Shown here piece after piece: positions 8,261-16,957 of a stretch of 43,041 bases of DNA. The number at the start of each line of letters is the position of its first letter. The first letter of the stretch is position 1. The notes under the pieces are model-generated. The model was not told the origin of the DNA and ran no database searches. It worked only from the letters and a program-made list of their open reading frames with translations. The DNA comes from an uncultured Pseudomonadota bacterium (GTDB taxonomy: Bacteria; Myxococcota_A; UBA796; UBA9615), in the NCBI GenBank assembly GCA_937891735.1, contig CALAGR010000350.1:1-43041 (forward strand), written 5' to 3'. Both the position numbers and the translations under genes were made by a program.

Positions 8261-9265
8261 ATGAGCAGGAGGCTGCTGGCGGTCGCGCTCGGCCTGCTCG
8301 GCGCCCTGGCGCTGGCCGAGGCGGGGGTCCGGCTGGGGGGCCTGCAGGACCGCTGGATGCCCTCCCTGGTGTTCCAGATGAGCAGCGACGCGGCCGTGCA
8401 CCGGTACGCCGCGGACCCGCGCCTGGTCTACGAGCTCGCGCCCTCCACCTCGGCGCGCCTGCCCCAGGCCGAACCGTGGGGCGCCCCGATCCGGACGGTG
8501 CACATCAACGCCCTGGGCCTGCGCGGGGCCGAGGCCGCCGTCGGCAAGCCCCGCGGCACCCTGCGGATCGTGTGCCTGGGGGGATCGAACACCTTTGGAG
8601 CCGCGGTGAGCGACGGCCAGACCTGGCCCGACGCGCTTCAGGCTGCCCTCGCGGAGCGGCTCCCCTTGCCGGTCCAGGTCTGGAACGCGGGGGTCTCGGG
8701 CTGGATGACCCCCCAGAAGGTGCTGCGCGCCGAGCAGGCGATCGCCGAGTGGGAGCCCGATCTGCTGCTGTTCCAGCTCTTCAACACGGGCCCCCGCAAC
8801 CTGTTCGTGCCCGAGGGCGGGCTGGACTGGCGCCGGCAGCTCGAGGCCGATCCCACGCTGTGGCACGACCACCTGCGCTGGGTCCCGTCCGCGGGCCCGG
8901 GGCCGCTGCTCCGCGGCTCGGCGCTGCTGCGGGTGGCCGTGCTCGCCGGCAACCGGCTCGACCGGGACGGGCTGGAGCCCGGCGCCCGGGTGGAGGCCCT
9001 GGAGATCGCGGCCCGCGAACGGGGCCGGGACAGCTACCGCGCGCTGCGCAGGAGCACGACCGTGCCCATGGCGCTCGTGGTCGTGCCCGCGGGGGGACAC
9101 GCCGAGTGGTGGCAGGAGGCGGTCGATGGCCCCGTCCTCGACCTGCGCGCCCTGCCCCGCCCCGACCTGCCCGGCATCGACGAGATCCACCCGAGCGCCG
9201 CGGCCTACGCCTGGTACGGGCAACGCCTCGCGGACCTGCTGATCGCGCAGGGGCTCATCCCCTGA
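8261..9265 (+). CDS. SGNH/GDSL-type hydrolase, membrane-anchored or secreted
   Basis: The 334-aa protein has an N-terminal hydrophobic signal or anchor segment (residues about 4-24) and the SGNH blocks in order. Block I is GGSNTFG with the nucleophile Ser, block II is NAGVSGW, block III has the Asn in LFNTGPRN, and DEIHPS supplies the Asp and His of the catalytic triad. Such enzymes remove acyl or acetyl groups from lipids, polysaccharides or peptidoglycan; the substrate is unknown. ATG 8261 follows the previous stop by 16 nt with AAGG just upstream. The stop is 3 bp from the stop of the opposing SDR gene, leaving no space for a terminator. Confidence 0.8.
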   Translation: MSRRLLAVALGLLGALALAEAGVRLGGLQDRWMPSLVFQMSSDAAVHRYAADPRLVYELAPSTSARLPQAEPWGAPIRTVHINALGLRGAEAAVGKPRGTLRIVCLGGSNTFGAAVSDGQTWPDALQAALAERLPLPVQVWNAGVSGWMTPQKVLRAEQAIAEWEPDLLLFQLFNTGPRNLFVPEGGLDWRRQLEADPTLWHDHLRWVPSAGPGPLLRGSALLRVAVLAGNRLDRDGLEPGARVEALEIAARERGRDSYRALRRSTTVPMALVVVPAGGHAEWWQEAVDGPVLDLRALPRPDLPGIDEIHPSAAAYAWYGQRLADLLIAQGLIP

Positions 9266-9268
9266 GGG

Positions 9269-10738
9269 CTACCAGTCGGTCGTGGTGTAGTCCTTGAGGA
9301 ACCTGCCCCACACGTGCTCGCCGGTGTTGAAGCCCTCGATGATGGGCGCCAGGATCCGCGCCGCCGCGTCCACCACGTCCAGGGGCGGGTGGAACCGGTG
9401 CTCGGCGCGCTTGCGGATCGCGTGCGCGTCCGGGTCCTCGTCGGTGATCCAGCCCGTGTCCACGCTGTTCATGTGGATGCCGTCGCGCACGTAGTCCGGC
9501 GCCGCGGTGCGGGTCAGCATGTTCAGGGAGGCCTTGGCCATGTTCGTGTGGGGGTGCCGGGCGGTCTTGAACGTGCGATAGAACTGCCCCTCCATCGCCG
9601 AGACGTTGACGATGTGCTTGTCCCGCTCGGGGCTGCGCAGCATCAGCTCCTTGAGGCGCGCGTTCAGGATGAACGGGGCCACCGCGTTGACCAGGTGCAC
9701 CTCCAGCAGCTCGATGGTGGGCACCTCGTCGGCCATCAGGCGCCAGCTGTTGACCGTCCGCAGGTCGACCTGCTGCTCGTCCGCGTCCAGCTGGCCCGCC
9801 GGGAACAGGGTCAGGGAGGTGTCCAGGTCCTCGGCCAGCAGCGGCACCTGGCTCAGCTCCGCGGACGCCGCGCCCCCCACGGCGGCCAGCGCGTGCTCCG
9901 CCGGATCCGTCGGACCCGCCAGGAACCGCATCGCCTGGGGGGACAGCAGCGCCGCCTGCCGCTCCGCCTCCATCAGGTGCGCGTAGAAGCCGGGGGGCCG
10001 GCGCACCGTCTGGCAGGCGTTGCTGACGATGAAGTCCAGCCGGGCCTCGGTGCGCAGCAGGCGCTGACAGAACGCCTCCACGGCCGGTGAGTTGCGCAGG
10101 TCCAGCCCGTGGATGCTGAGCCGGTCGGCCCAGTCGGGGGCGTCGTCCTCGGCGGCGTACCGGCGCGCGGCGTCGTGGGGGAACCGGGTCGTGACGAGGA
10201 GCCTCGCCCCCGCCCGAAGCAGCTTGATGCCGGCCTGGAAGCCGATCTTGACCCGGCCCCCGGTGAGCAGCGCGGTGCGCCCGGACAGGTCCGCCGTCTG
10301 GAACCGCTTGACGTAGTTCAGGTCCCCGCAGGGTCCGCACAGGGAGTCGTAGAACGGATGCAGGGTGGTGAACCGGGTCTTGCAGACGTAGCAGGACCGC
10401 GGCGTGTTGAGCTCCACGGGCTCCTCGGGGGCGGCGAGCTCCCGCGGCGCGTCCGTCTTGGGGGTGGCGAACACCGGCATCGCCCGGGCCCTGCGGATCC
10501 GCGTCTGGTCGAGCAGCGCGTCGTCCTCCTGCCGGACCTCTTCGCGCTTGACGTTGCGGCGAGCGCGGCGCAGCGGCCGGAGCTCGTCCTTGCTCGGGCG
10601 GGAGGCTCGACCGGCGGCCGTCAACAGGCGCTGCACCAGCTCGGCGTCCAGGCCTACGAGCACCGCCCGATCCGCCACCACCTCTTCGAGGAAGGAGGCG
10701 GCGGCCTGGGCGCGGTGCATCACGGTGTCGTCGTCCAT
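9269..10738 (-). CDS. Atypical short-chain dehydrogenase/reductase with N-terminal zinc knuckle
   Basis: The 489-aa protein starts at ATG 10738. An Arg/Glu-rich helical N-terminus (1-90) is followed by a Cys4 knuckle (C116-x2-C119 and C134-x2-C137) and then an SDR Rossmann domain from about residue 150. The nucleotide-binding loop reads TGGRVKIG (159-166) rather than TGxxxGxG. NAC is kept as SNACQT. The usual YxxxK catalytic pair reads T-N-M-A-K in HPHTNMAKASLN, so the Tyr is Thr. Proteins with this TGGRVKIG/HTNMAKA signature form a divergent SDR group. The reaction is unknown. It is divergent from the hybrid histidine kinase across an 82-bp gap. Confidence 0.8.
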   Translation of the reverse strand: MDDDTVMHRAQAAASFLEEVVADRAVLVGLDAELVQRLLTAAGRASRPSKDELRPLRRARRNVKREEVRQEDDALLDQTRIRRARAMPVFATPKTDAPRELAAPEEPVELNTPRSCYVCKTRFTTLHPFYDSLCGPCGDLNYVKRFQTADLSGRTALLTGGRVKIGFQAGIKLLRAGARLLVTTRFPHDAARRYAAEDDAPDWADRLSIHGLDLRNSPAVEAFCQRLLRTEARLDFIVSNACQTVRRPPGFYAHLMEAERQAALLSPQAMRFLAGPTDPAEHALAAVGGAASAELSQVPLLAEDLDTSLTLFPAGQLDADEQQVDLRTVNSWRLMADEVPTIELLEVHLVNAVAPFILNARLKELMLRSPERDKHIVNVSAMEGQFYRTFKTARHPHTNMAKASLNMLTRTAAPDYVRDGIHMNSVDTGWITDEDPDAHAIRKRAEHRFHPPLDVVDAAARILAPIIEGFNTGEHVWGRFLKDYTTTDW

Positions 10739-10780
10739 GGGCGGGATCACGTTCCTGGGTCCGGGGCTGCGGAGCGGCGC

Positions 10781-10786
10781 AGGGTA
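10781..10786 (-). promoter_or_regulatory. Candidate -10 box (TACCCT) for the SDR gene
   Basis: TACCCT on the minus strand predicts a start near 10773 and a leader of about 35 nt. It shares two base pairs with the plus-strand TAGACT box at 10785-10790, so the two promoters face away from almost the same point. Confidence 0.35.
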
Positions 10787-10790
10787 GACT
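10785..10790 (+). promoter_or_regulatory. TANNNT -10 box (TAGACT) for the hybrid histidine kinase
   Basis: TAGACT ends 10 nt before ATG 10801, the start of a short leader ORF, and 30 nt before the kinase ATG at 10821. It overlaps the divergent TACCCT box. Confidence 0.45.
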
Positions 10791-10800
10791 CCCCGCCGGC

Positions 10801-10824
10801 ATGGCGGAACCAAAGGACCCATGA
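10801..10824 (+). CDS. Putative 7-codon leader ORF coupled to the histidine kinase
   Basis: ATG 10801 opens a short frame encoding MAEPKDP, with its TGA at 10822-10824 overlapping the kinase ATG at 10821 (ATGA). The likely kinase Shine-Dalgarno (AAAGGA, 10812-10817) lies inside it. The layout fits translational coupling, or a leader peptide made from a near-leaderless transcript. It could be coincidental because the frame is so short. Confidence 0.35.
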   Translation: MAEPKDP

Positions 10825-13202
10825 GCGACCGATCCCACCGCTGGGTCTCCAGGGGAACCGGAGCAGATCTGGTGGCGGTCACTGTCCTGGTCGGAGGGCT
10901 TCTGGGCTCCTCGTCCCTCGGCTCGTTCCTGACCCGCGAGGAGGCGCGCACCGACGCCGCGGAGCTCGAGCGCCGCGTCGCGGTCCGCCAGGCCGCCATC
11001 GAGACCGCCCTGCATCGCGCCATGGACGCGTCCTCCTCGGTGGTCGGGCTGTTCGACGCCAGCACGAACGTGAGCGAGTCGGAGTTCGAGGTCTTCGCCG
11101 CGGCGCTGCTGGAGAGGCAGCCGGAGCTGCGCGCCGTGTGGTGGCTGCCGCGGGTGCGGGGCGATGAGCGGGCCGCCCATGAGCAGCAGGCCTGGCAGGA
11201 CGGCCACCCCGACTACCGGGTGCGTGGTCTTCCATCCGAGCTCGGCCCCGTGCAGGTGCCCCCGGGGGTCGAGACCTGGCCGATCCGGTACGTCTCCCCC
11301 CGCGTGACCAACGTCGGCGCGCTGGGCCTGGACCAGGGCTCGGAGCCGCGCCGCCGCGCCGCCCTGGATGCCTGCGTGCGCAGCGGTCGCCCCGTCGCGT
11401 CCGAGCCGGTGCAGGTGACCCCCGGGGAGCACACAGCGCCCGACGGCCTGCTGATCTTCGGACCCGTCTACACCCGCGCCGGGCCCGACACGACGCACCT
11501 GAAGGGCGCGGTGGTGGCGGTGCTCGATCTGCGGGCCCTCATCCGGGGCCTGGACTCGGCCCTTCTGTCCGACGGGCTGGAGTCCTGGCTCGTGGATGCG
11601 TCGGGGGCCGTGCCGTCCCTGTCCCTGCGGGTGGCCGGATCGGCCGCGGCGCCCCCCGCGGGGGACATCGTCGCGAGGACCCTGATCGATCTGCCGGGCC
11701 CCCGCCTGGAGCTGATCTCGGCCCCCGGTCCCCGCTTCAGCACGGGGCGGGCGCACGTGGAGGCGTGGTGGTTCTGGGCCGCGGGCGGGCTGCTCACGGT
11801 CCTGTTGTCCCTGGGCTTCAAGGGCCGGGGGGACAACGCCCGGGACCTCGCAGGGCTCGCCGCAGCGGTGGGCGACGCGAACCGTGCCCTCGAAGAGGAG
11901 GTCGCGGAGCGGCAGCGGGCCGAGGCGGACGTGCGCCGGCTCAACGACGAGCTGCAGGAGCGGGTGGACCGCGGCACCCAGGAGATCAAGGTCAAGACGA
12001 CCGCCCTGACCGAGACCCGACGCCAGCTCGAGGAGGAGCAGGCGCACAACGCGATGCTCGCGGGACAGCGCCTGGAGAGCCTGGGCCTGCTCGCGGGCGG
12101 CGTGGCCCACGACTTCAACAACCTGCTGACCACCATCCTGGGCCAGGCGAGCCTGCTCGGCGAGTCGCGCCTGCCCGATCCCGCGCGGGACTCCGCCATG
12201 CAGATCGAGCTGGCCGCGCAGCGGGCCGCGGAGCTGGTGCGCCAGCTCCTGACCTACGCAGGCCGCGCCGAGCCGCACGTGGAGACGATGTACCTGTCCG
12301 ACGTGGTGGCCGAGATCCGCCGCCTCGTGGACGCGTCCCTGAGCAAGAAGGCGGAGCTGATCCTCGATCTGTCCGACGACCTGCCGCCGGTGCAGGTGGA
12401 CGGAACCCAGCTGCGCCAGGTGCTGATGAACCTGATCACCAACGCCTCGGACGCGCTGAACGGGGAGGAAGGCACGATCCGCTTGAGCACCCGGCTCGAG
12501 GAGATCACGACCTCTCCCCACCCCGCCGGCTGGGTGCTGGGGGCACCTCTCCCGGGCAGCTACGTCGCGGTGCGCGTCTCGGACGACGGCCGCGGAATGG
12601 ACCTCGCCACGGTCGAGCGAATGTTCGAGCCCTTCTACACGACCAAGGCCACGGGACACGGGCTGGGTCTCGCCGCGGTGCTGGGGGTGATCCGTGAGGT
12701 GGGCGGCACCATGCGGGTGCGCAGCACGCCCGGCCGCGGCACGACCATCGATCTGCTGCTGCCCGCGGGGGACCCCGATCCGGCCGAGTCCACGCGCTCG
12801 TGGATCGACGAGATGCCCGATCTGAATGGTCTGCGGGTGCTGCTGGTGGACGACGAGGCGGCCGTCCGGGCGCTGGTGCGCGCCGTGCTCAGCCGCGCGG
12901 GCTGCGAGGTCACCGAGGCGGTGGACGGAGTCGAGGCCATCGAGCTGCTCGAGGCCGGCCCGGATCGGTACGACCTCGTGATCCTCGACATGATCATGCC
13001 GCGCATGGACGGGCCCGAGACCTTCGCGGCCCTGCGCGGCCTGCGGCAGGACCTGCCGGTCATCCTGTCGAGCGGCTACTCCAGCTCCCAGGTCCAGGAT
13101 CTGCCGCTGGGGGACTACGGCTTCTTCCTGTCCAAGCCCTACCGCGCCCGGGACCTCATCGCCGCCGTACGCGACGCGCTGGGGGCCCTGGTCCGCGCCT
13201 GA
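10821..13202 (+). CDS. CHASE-domain hybrid sensor histidine kinase
   Basis: The 793-aa membrane sensor has TM1 at about 15-36, a periplasmic CHASE-type ligand domain (about 50-300) and TM2 at about 315-335. A coiled-coil linker (350-420) leads to HisKA with phospho-acceptor H430 in GGVAHDFNNLL. The HATPase (about 530-650) has the N box NLITNASDAL, DDGRGMD and GHGLGLAAV, and a C-terminal receiver has D723 in LDMIMPRMDG and the conserved Lys in LSKPYRA. It senses an extracytoplasmic signal and autophosphorylates. No partner regulator with an output domain is adjacent, so phosphotransfer to an unlinked protein is inferred. The start overlaps the stop of a 7-codon leader ORF, with AAAGGA 4-9 nt upstream. 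Confidence 0.92.
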   Translation: MSDRSHRWVSRGTGADLVAVTVLVGGLLGSSSLGSFLTREEARTDAAELERRVAVRQAAIETALHRAMDASSSVVGLFDASTNVSESEFEVFAAALLERQPELRAVWWLPRVRGDERAAHEQQAWQDGHPDYRVRGLPSELGPVQVPPGVETWPIRYVSPRVTNVGALGLDQGSEPRRRAALDACVRSGRPVASEPVQVTPGEHTAPDGLLIFGPVYTRAGPDTTHLKGAVVAVLDLRALIRGLDSALLSDGLESWLVDASGAVPSLSLRVAGSAAAPPAGDIVARTLIDLPGPRLELISAPGPRFSTGRAHVEAWWFWAAGGLLTVLLSLGFKGRGDNARDLAGLAAAVGDANRALEEEVAERQRAEADVRRLNDELQERVDRGTQEIKVKTTALTETRRQLEEEQAHNAMLAGQRLESLGLLAGGVAHDFNNLLTTILGQASLLGESRLPDPARDSAMQIELAAQRAAELVRQLLTYAGRAEPHVETMYLSDVVAEIRRLVDASLSKKAELILDLSDDLPPVQVDGTQLRQVLMNLITNASDALNGEEGTIRLSTRLEEITTSPHPAGWVLGAPLPGSYVAVRVSDDGRGMDLATVERMFEPFYTTKATGHGLGLAAVLGVIREVGGTMRVRSTPGRGTTIDLLLPAGDPDPAESTRSWIDEMPDLNGLRVLLVDDEAAVRALVRAVLSRAGCEVTEAVDGVEAIELLEAGPDRYDLVILDMIMPRMDGPETFAALRGLRQDLPVILSSGYSSSQVQDLPLGDYGFFLSKPYRARDLIAAVRDALGALVRA

Positions 13203-13211
13203 CCACGCGAT

Positions 13212-15254
13212 CTACCTGTCGCCGCGACCGCCCTTGGGCCGGTAGCCGCCGCCCCGGGAGCGCGGGGGGGACGAGGCGCCGCCCTTCGGCCCGCCCTTCG
13301 GCCCGCCCTGGGCTTCCCGCCAGCGCTTCTCCTTCGCCTCGGTGGGCGGGAACGCCTTGATGAGGCAGTCGGGCCCCTCGCCGATCAGGTCCTTGCGGCC
13401 CGCCTCCACGAGCGCGTCCCGGACCTCGAACCAGTTGCGCGCCTCGAAGAACTGCAGCAGCGCGCGCTGCATGTTCCGGTCCTTGAGCTTCTTGGCGACG
13501 GGCACCGGCGTCAGCGTCTTCGGATCCAGGCCCGTGTAGTAGATGGCCGTGGCCACGTCCATCGGCGCGGGGATGAAGTCCTGCACCTGGCGTGGCCGGT
13601 ACCCGTTCTTCTTGAGGAACACGGCCAGCTCGATCGCCTCGCGCAGATCGGTGCCGGGGTGCGACGCGATGAAGTAGGGGACCAGGAACTGCTCCTTGCC
13701 GGCCCGCTTGCTGGCCTTGTCGAAGGCCTCCGCGAACACCTCGAAGTCCCGCACGTCCGGCTTGCGCATCACCCGCAGGGTGCGGTCGCTGGCGTGCTCG
13801 GGGGCCACCTTGAGGTGCCCGCCGACGTGGTGCCGCACCAGCTCGTCGAGGTACTCGGGCGAGTGCTTCGCCAGATCCGTGCGCACCCCGCTGGCGATGT
13901 TGATCTTCTTGATGCCCGGCACCGCCCGCGCCTTGCGCATGAGCTGGATGAGGGGCTCGTGGGACGTGCCCAGCAGCTTGCAGTGGCTCGGATGCACGCA
14001 CGACGGGCGGCGGCAGATGGCCTCCACCTCGGGGCGCGTGCAGCGCATCTTGTACATGTTGGCCGTCGGACCGCCCAGGTCGCTGACCGTGCCCTTGAAG
14101 CCCTTGGACTGGCTCAGGGCGCGCACCTCCCGCAGCACCGAGGCCTCGCTCCGGGACTGGATGGCGTTGCCCTGGTGCATCGTGATCGAGCAGAACGTGC
14201 AGCCGCCGAAGCAGCCCCGCATGACCTGCACGCTGTGGCGGATCGTCTGCCACGCGGGGATCTCGTCGGTGTAGGCGGGGTGCGGGGCCCGGGCGTAGGG
14301 CAGGTCGTAGACCCGGTCCATCTCCGTCTCGCTCAGGGGGGAGATGACCGGGTTGCACACCACCACCCGGTCGCCGTGGGCCTGCAGCAGCACGCCCCCT
14401 GCCAGCGGGTTCAGCTCGTGGTGGTACAGGTGCGTCGCCCGGGCGAAGGCGCGCTTGTCCGCCTTGACCTCCTCGAAGGACGGCAGCGCGATGCCCGCCG
14501 GCAGCTGGGCGCGCTCGTTCTTGCCCGCCAGCCAGGCCACCGAGCGCATGTCCCGCAGGTCGCGGCTGGTCTCCCCAGCGTTCAGGCGGCGCGCGATCTC
14601 CAGGATCGGGGCCTCGCCCATGCCGTGCACCACCAGATCCGCCTTGCTCGACATCAGGATCGACGGCTTGACGGTGTCGGACCAGTAGTCGTAGTGGGCC
14701 AGGCGCCGCAGCGACGCTTCGACCCCCCCGGCGATGACCGGCACGCTGGAACCCAGGCGCTTGTTGGCTTCGCGGCACCGCTGCACGTACACGTTCGTGG
14801 CCCGATCCGGCCGCCGCCCGATGGCGCCCCCGGGCGAGTACGCGTCGGCGTTCCGCATCTTCTTGCCGGCGGTGTAGTGGTTGATCATCGAGTCCATGTT
14901 CCCGGCGGACACGGCCCAGAACAGGCGGGGCGCTCCGAAGGCCAGGAACGCATCCACGTCCAGCCACGGGGGCTGGCTCAGGATCGCCACGCGGTACCCC
15001 GCCGCCTCGAGCACCCGGCCCAGGATCGCCATGGCGAAGGACGGATGGTCGATGTAGGCGTCCCCGGTGACGAACACCACGTCCACCTGATCCCAGCCCC
15101 GTCGCTGCATCTCGGCGGGGCCCAGGGGCAGGAAGTCGTGGGCCAGCTTCGCCACCTCGCCGCTCGGCTCCGGCAGGTCCAGCAGATCCTGGGACGCAGC
15201 GCGGCGCGGTGGCTCTCCGGGAGCCTCGATGAGGGGCAGGGACGGGTGGCTCAA
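13212..15254 (-). CDS. ygiQ: YgiQ-family radical SAM protein
   Basis: The 680-aa protein matches YgiQ (UPF0313) across its length: FLPLGPAEMQRRGWD, VTGDAYIDHPSF, AGNMDSMINHYTAGKK, GGVEASLRRLAHYDYWSD, and the 4Fe-4S motif C348-x3-C352-x2-C355. The extreme C-terminus is a low-complexity Gly/Pro/Lys tail. YgiQ proteins are radical-SAM enzymes of unresolved reaction. No ATG lies near the homology start; TTG 15254 overlaps the upstream stop (TTGA), which supports it as the translationally coupled start. It is the second gene of a two-gene minus-strand operon and ends 9 bp from the histidine kinase stop. Confidence 0.93.
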   Translation of the reverse strand: MSHPSLPLIEAPGEPPRRAASQDLLDLPEPSGEVAKLAHDFLPLGPAEMQRRGWDQVDVVFVTGDAYIDHPSFAMAILGRVLEAAGYRVAILSQPPWLDVDAFLAFGAPRLFWAVSAGNMDSMINHYTAGKKMRNADAYSPGGAIGRRPDRATNVYVQRCREANKRLGSSVPVIAGGVEASLRRLAHYDYWSDTVKPSILMSSKADLVVHGMGEAPILEIARRLNAGETSRDLRDMRSVAWLAGKNERAQLPAGIALPSFEEVKADKRAFARATHLYHHELNPLAGGVLLQAHGDRVVVCNPVISPLSETEMDRVYDLPYARAPHPAYTDEIPAWQTIRHSVQVMRGCFGGCTFCSITMHQGNAIQSRSEASVLREVRALSQSKGFKGTVSDLGGPTANMYKMRCTRPEVEAICRRPSCVHPSHCKLLGTSHEPLIQLMRKARAVPGIKKINIASGVRTDLAKHSPEYLDELVRHHVGGHLKVAPEHASDRTLRVMRKPDVRDFEVFAEAFDKASKRAGKEQFLVPYFIASHPGTDLREAIELAVFLKKNGYRPRQVQDFIPAPMDVATAIYYTGLDPKTLTPVPVAKKLKDRNMQRALLQFFEARNWFEVRDALVEAGRKDLIGEGPDCLIKAFPPTEAKEKRWREAQGGPKGGPKGGASSPPRSRGGGYRPKGGRGDR

Positions 15255-16897
15255 GTGCGGCTCAGCGCCTCGGCGAGCACCCGCTGAAGCTCGTCCAGCC
15301 GCGGGCGACGCCGCAGCAGCATGCGCCGCAGGGGCGGGGGCAGCTCGTGCTCGTGATCGTCGAGCAGCTCCCGGCAGAAGCCCCGGGCGCTCCCGCCGTG
15401 GGCCTTGAGCGCCTCGAGCTTCGGGGTTCCGCGCACCCCCTCGATGGCCGCGAGCCACAGCCGCGGCGGCTGCGCCGAGGTGTCCACCAGCCAGCGCCAG
15501 CGGCGGGCGTCGGGCAGCACGAGGTGGGCGAAGGCGAGGCCTCCGAGGATCTGCGTGGCCTGCAGGGCCAGCTCCAGCGCCACCCTGCGATCCGTGGCGA
15601 GCCGCGGCAGCGCCAGGGCCGCCGGCTGCCCCCACGCGGGCACGGCGATGACGAGCAGGTCGCCCTTCAGATCCGCGCCGAGCAGCGGCACGAGCCCCGG
15701 CAGCACCAGCTGCTTGTGGATGTCCACCTCGACCTGCACGGCCTTGCGCGCCTTGGCGGGCGCTGTGCGCAGCCACACCGGCACCTGCCCGTCCAGCGAC
15801 CACGCCTTGACGAGCTTGTCGCGGCCCTTGCCGGGCTCGCCGGCGACGATCCTACGCCCCGTGTCGTCCGGCCAGCCCACCGCGAAGCGCCCCACGAGCC
15901 GGCTCTCCAGCGCGTCGCGCCACAGGGCGGCCTCGTCGCAGTCCGCCTGGGCCCCCTCGAGGTGGCGCAGCACCCAGCGCGCGCGCTCGTCGGAGTGGCG
16001 ACGCATGAGCTCGCCGGCCCGCATCAGCGCCAGCCGGCGGTAGTCGGGGGACGAGGTGGGCAGCGACTCCAGCAGCGCCGTGCTCGCCCGATCCGCCGCG
16101 CGGTCGTCCCGCACGAGGGCCACGGCGGACTCCAGCAGGCGGATCCGCACATCGGTGGGGTAGGCCCGCAGCGTGTCCGCGGGGGCCGACAGGAGCAGCT
16201 CGCAGCCCGCCCGCAGCGCGCCGGCGCTCTGGCTGGTCTCCTCCCCCAGGACGATCTCGTCGTGCACCGCGGTCAGCGGCCCCAGGGCCGACTTGAGGTC
16301 CGGGGGCAGCTCGCCGGCCAGGGCTTCGAGCCGGGCCGCGAAGTCCGGCGCGTGCAGCAGACCGAACAGGGCCTGGGCCCGCTCGTGGCCCGAGAAGCAG
16401 GACGCCAGCAGCTCCAGCAGGCGCGTGAACCGCGCCGGAGACGCCTGGGCGAAGTCGATGCGCGCCACCGCCAGCGAGAACGCGCCCGCGGCCTTGCTGC
16501 GCGACGCCGTGTCGGCCAGGGACTCCAGGTACAGCAGCAGGATCCCGAGATCGTCGCTGAAGCGGACCACCCCGGCGAGCAGGCTGGTGCGGCCCCCGGG
16601 GGACTCGATGCGCTCCAGGGCCCGCTGCACCGCGACGTGGTCCACCTTGCTCAGCAGGGCCAGGCACACGCCCCGGTGGGACGGCTCCCGGGACCCGTTG
16701 AGCAGCAGGTCCTCCTCGGCGTTCACCCGGATCCCCAGGGGCTTGCGCACCGTGCGCAGGAACTTCAGGTGCGCCTTCATGGCGCGCACCTCGTGGGGAC
16801 GCAGGGGCTCGTCTGCGGACAGGTCGGGGTCGATCACCCTCGTTCGCAGGGCAGCCTTGGGGTCCACAGAGCCGGATCGTTGGTGTTGGCGAGTCAT
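15251..16897 (-). CDS. Unknown protein with degenerate protein-kinase-like C-terminus
   Basis: The 548-aa soluble protein has an all-helical N-terminal region, about 1-360, rich in Leu/Ala/Arg and of helical-repeat character. Residues about 375-548 follow the outline of a Hanks kinase (KAWSLDG..VWLRTAP, then a VPLLGADLKGDLLVIAVPAW hinge-like stretch and an alpha-E-like helix ending in FAHL). The invariant VAxK Lys, HRD and DFG are not recognisable; where HRD would be, the text is VLPDARRWRWLVD. Pseudokinase is therefore an inference from shape. A TACACT box ends 7 nt before ATG 16897 with no Shine-Dalgarno, suggesting a leaderless start. YgiQ follows with a 3-nt overlap. Confidence 0.65.
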   Translation of the reverse strand: MTRQHQRSGSVDPKAALRTRVIDPDLSADEPLRPHEVRAMKAHLKFLRTVRKPLGIRVNAEEDLLLNGSREPSHRGVCLALLSKVDHVAVQRALERIESPGGRTSLLAGVVRFSDDLGILLLYLESLADTASRSKAAGAFSLAVARIDFAQASPARFTRLLELLASCFSGHERAQALFGLLHAPDFAARLEALAGELPPDLKSALGPLTAVHDEIVLGEETSQSAGALRAGCELLLSAPADTLRAYPTDVRIRLLESAVALVRDDRAADRASTALLESLPTSSPDYRRLALMRAGELMRRHSDERARWVLRHLEGAQADCDEAALWRDALESRLVGRFAVGWPDDTGRRIVAGEPGKGRDKLVKAWSLDGQVPVWLRTAPAKARKAVQVEVDIHKQLVLPGLVPLLGADLKGDLLVIAVPAWGQPAALALPRLATDRRVALELALQATQILGGLAFAHLVLPDARRWRWLVDTSAQPPRLWLAAIEGVRGTPKLEALKAHGGSARGFCRELLDDHEHELPPPLRRMLLRRRPRLDELQRVLAEALSRT

Positions 16898-16904
16898 CGC
16901 GCGG

Positions 16905-16910
16905 AGTGTA
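16905..16910 (-). promoter_or_regulatory. TANNNT -10 box (TACACT), leaderless start at 16897
   Basis: TACACT on the minus strand is 7 nt before ATG 16897. It lies in the 60-bp gap shared with the divergent MlaF-like gene. Confidence 0.5.
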
Positions 16911-16944
16911 ACCCCCGGAGCGCCGGCCGGACGCGCGGGGCTGG

Positions 16945-16950
16945 TAGCGT
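16945..16950 (+). promoter_or_regulatory. TANNNT -10 box (TAGCGT) before the MlaF-like gene
   Basis: TAGCGT ends 7 nt before ATG 16958, and there is no Shine-Dalgarno in between. Confidence 0.45.
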
Positions 16951-16957
16951 TGCCTGG

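Noticed and set aside
9255..12659. 1134-codon minus-strand open frame
   Set aside because: It is a shadow of the SDR gene in the wrong frame and of the histidine kinase; only the frame at 9269-10738 carries domains.
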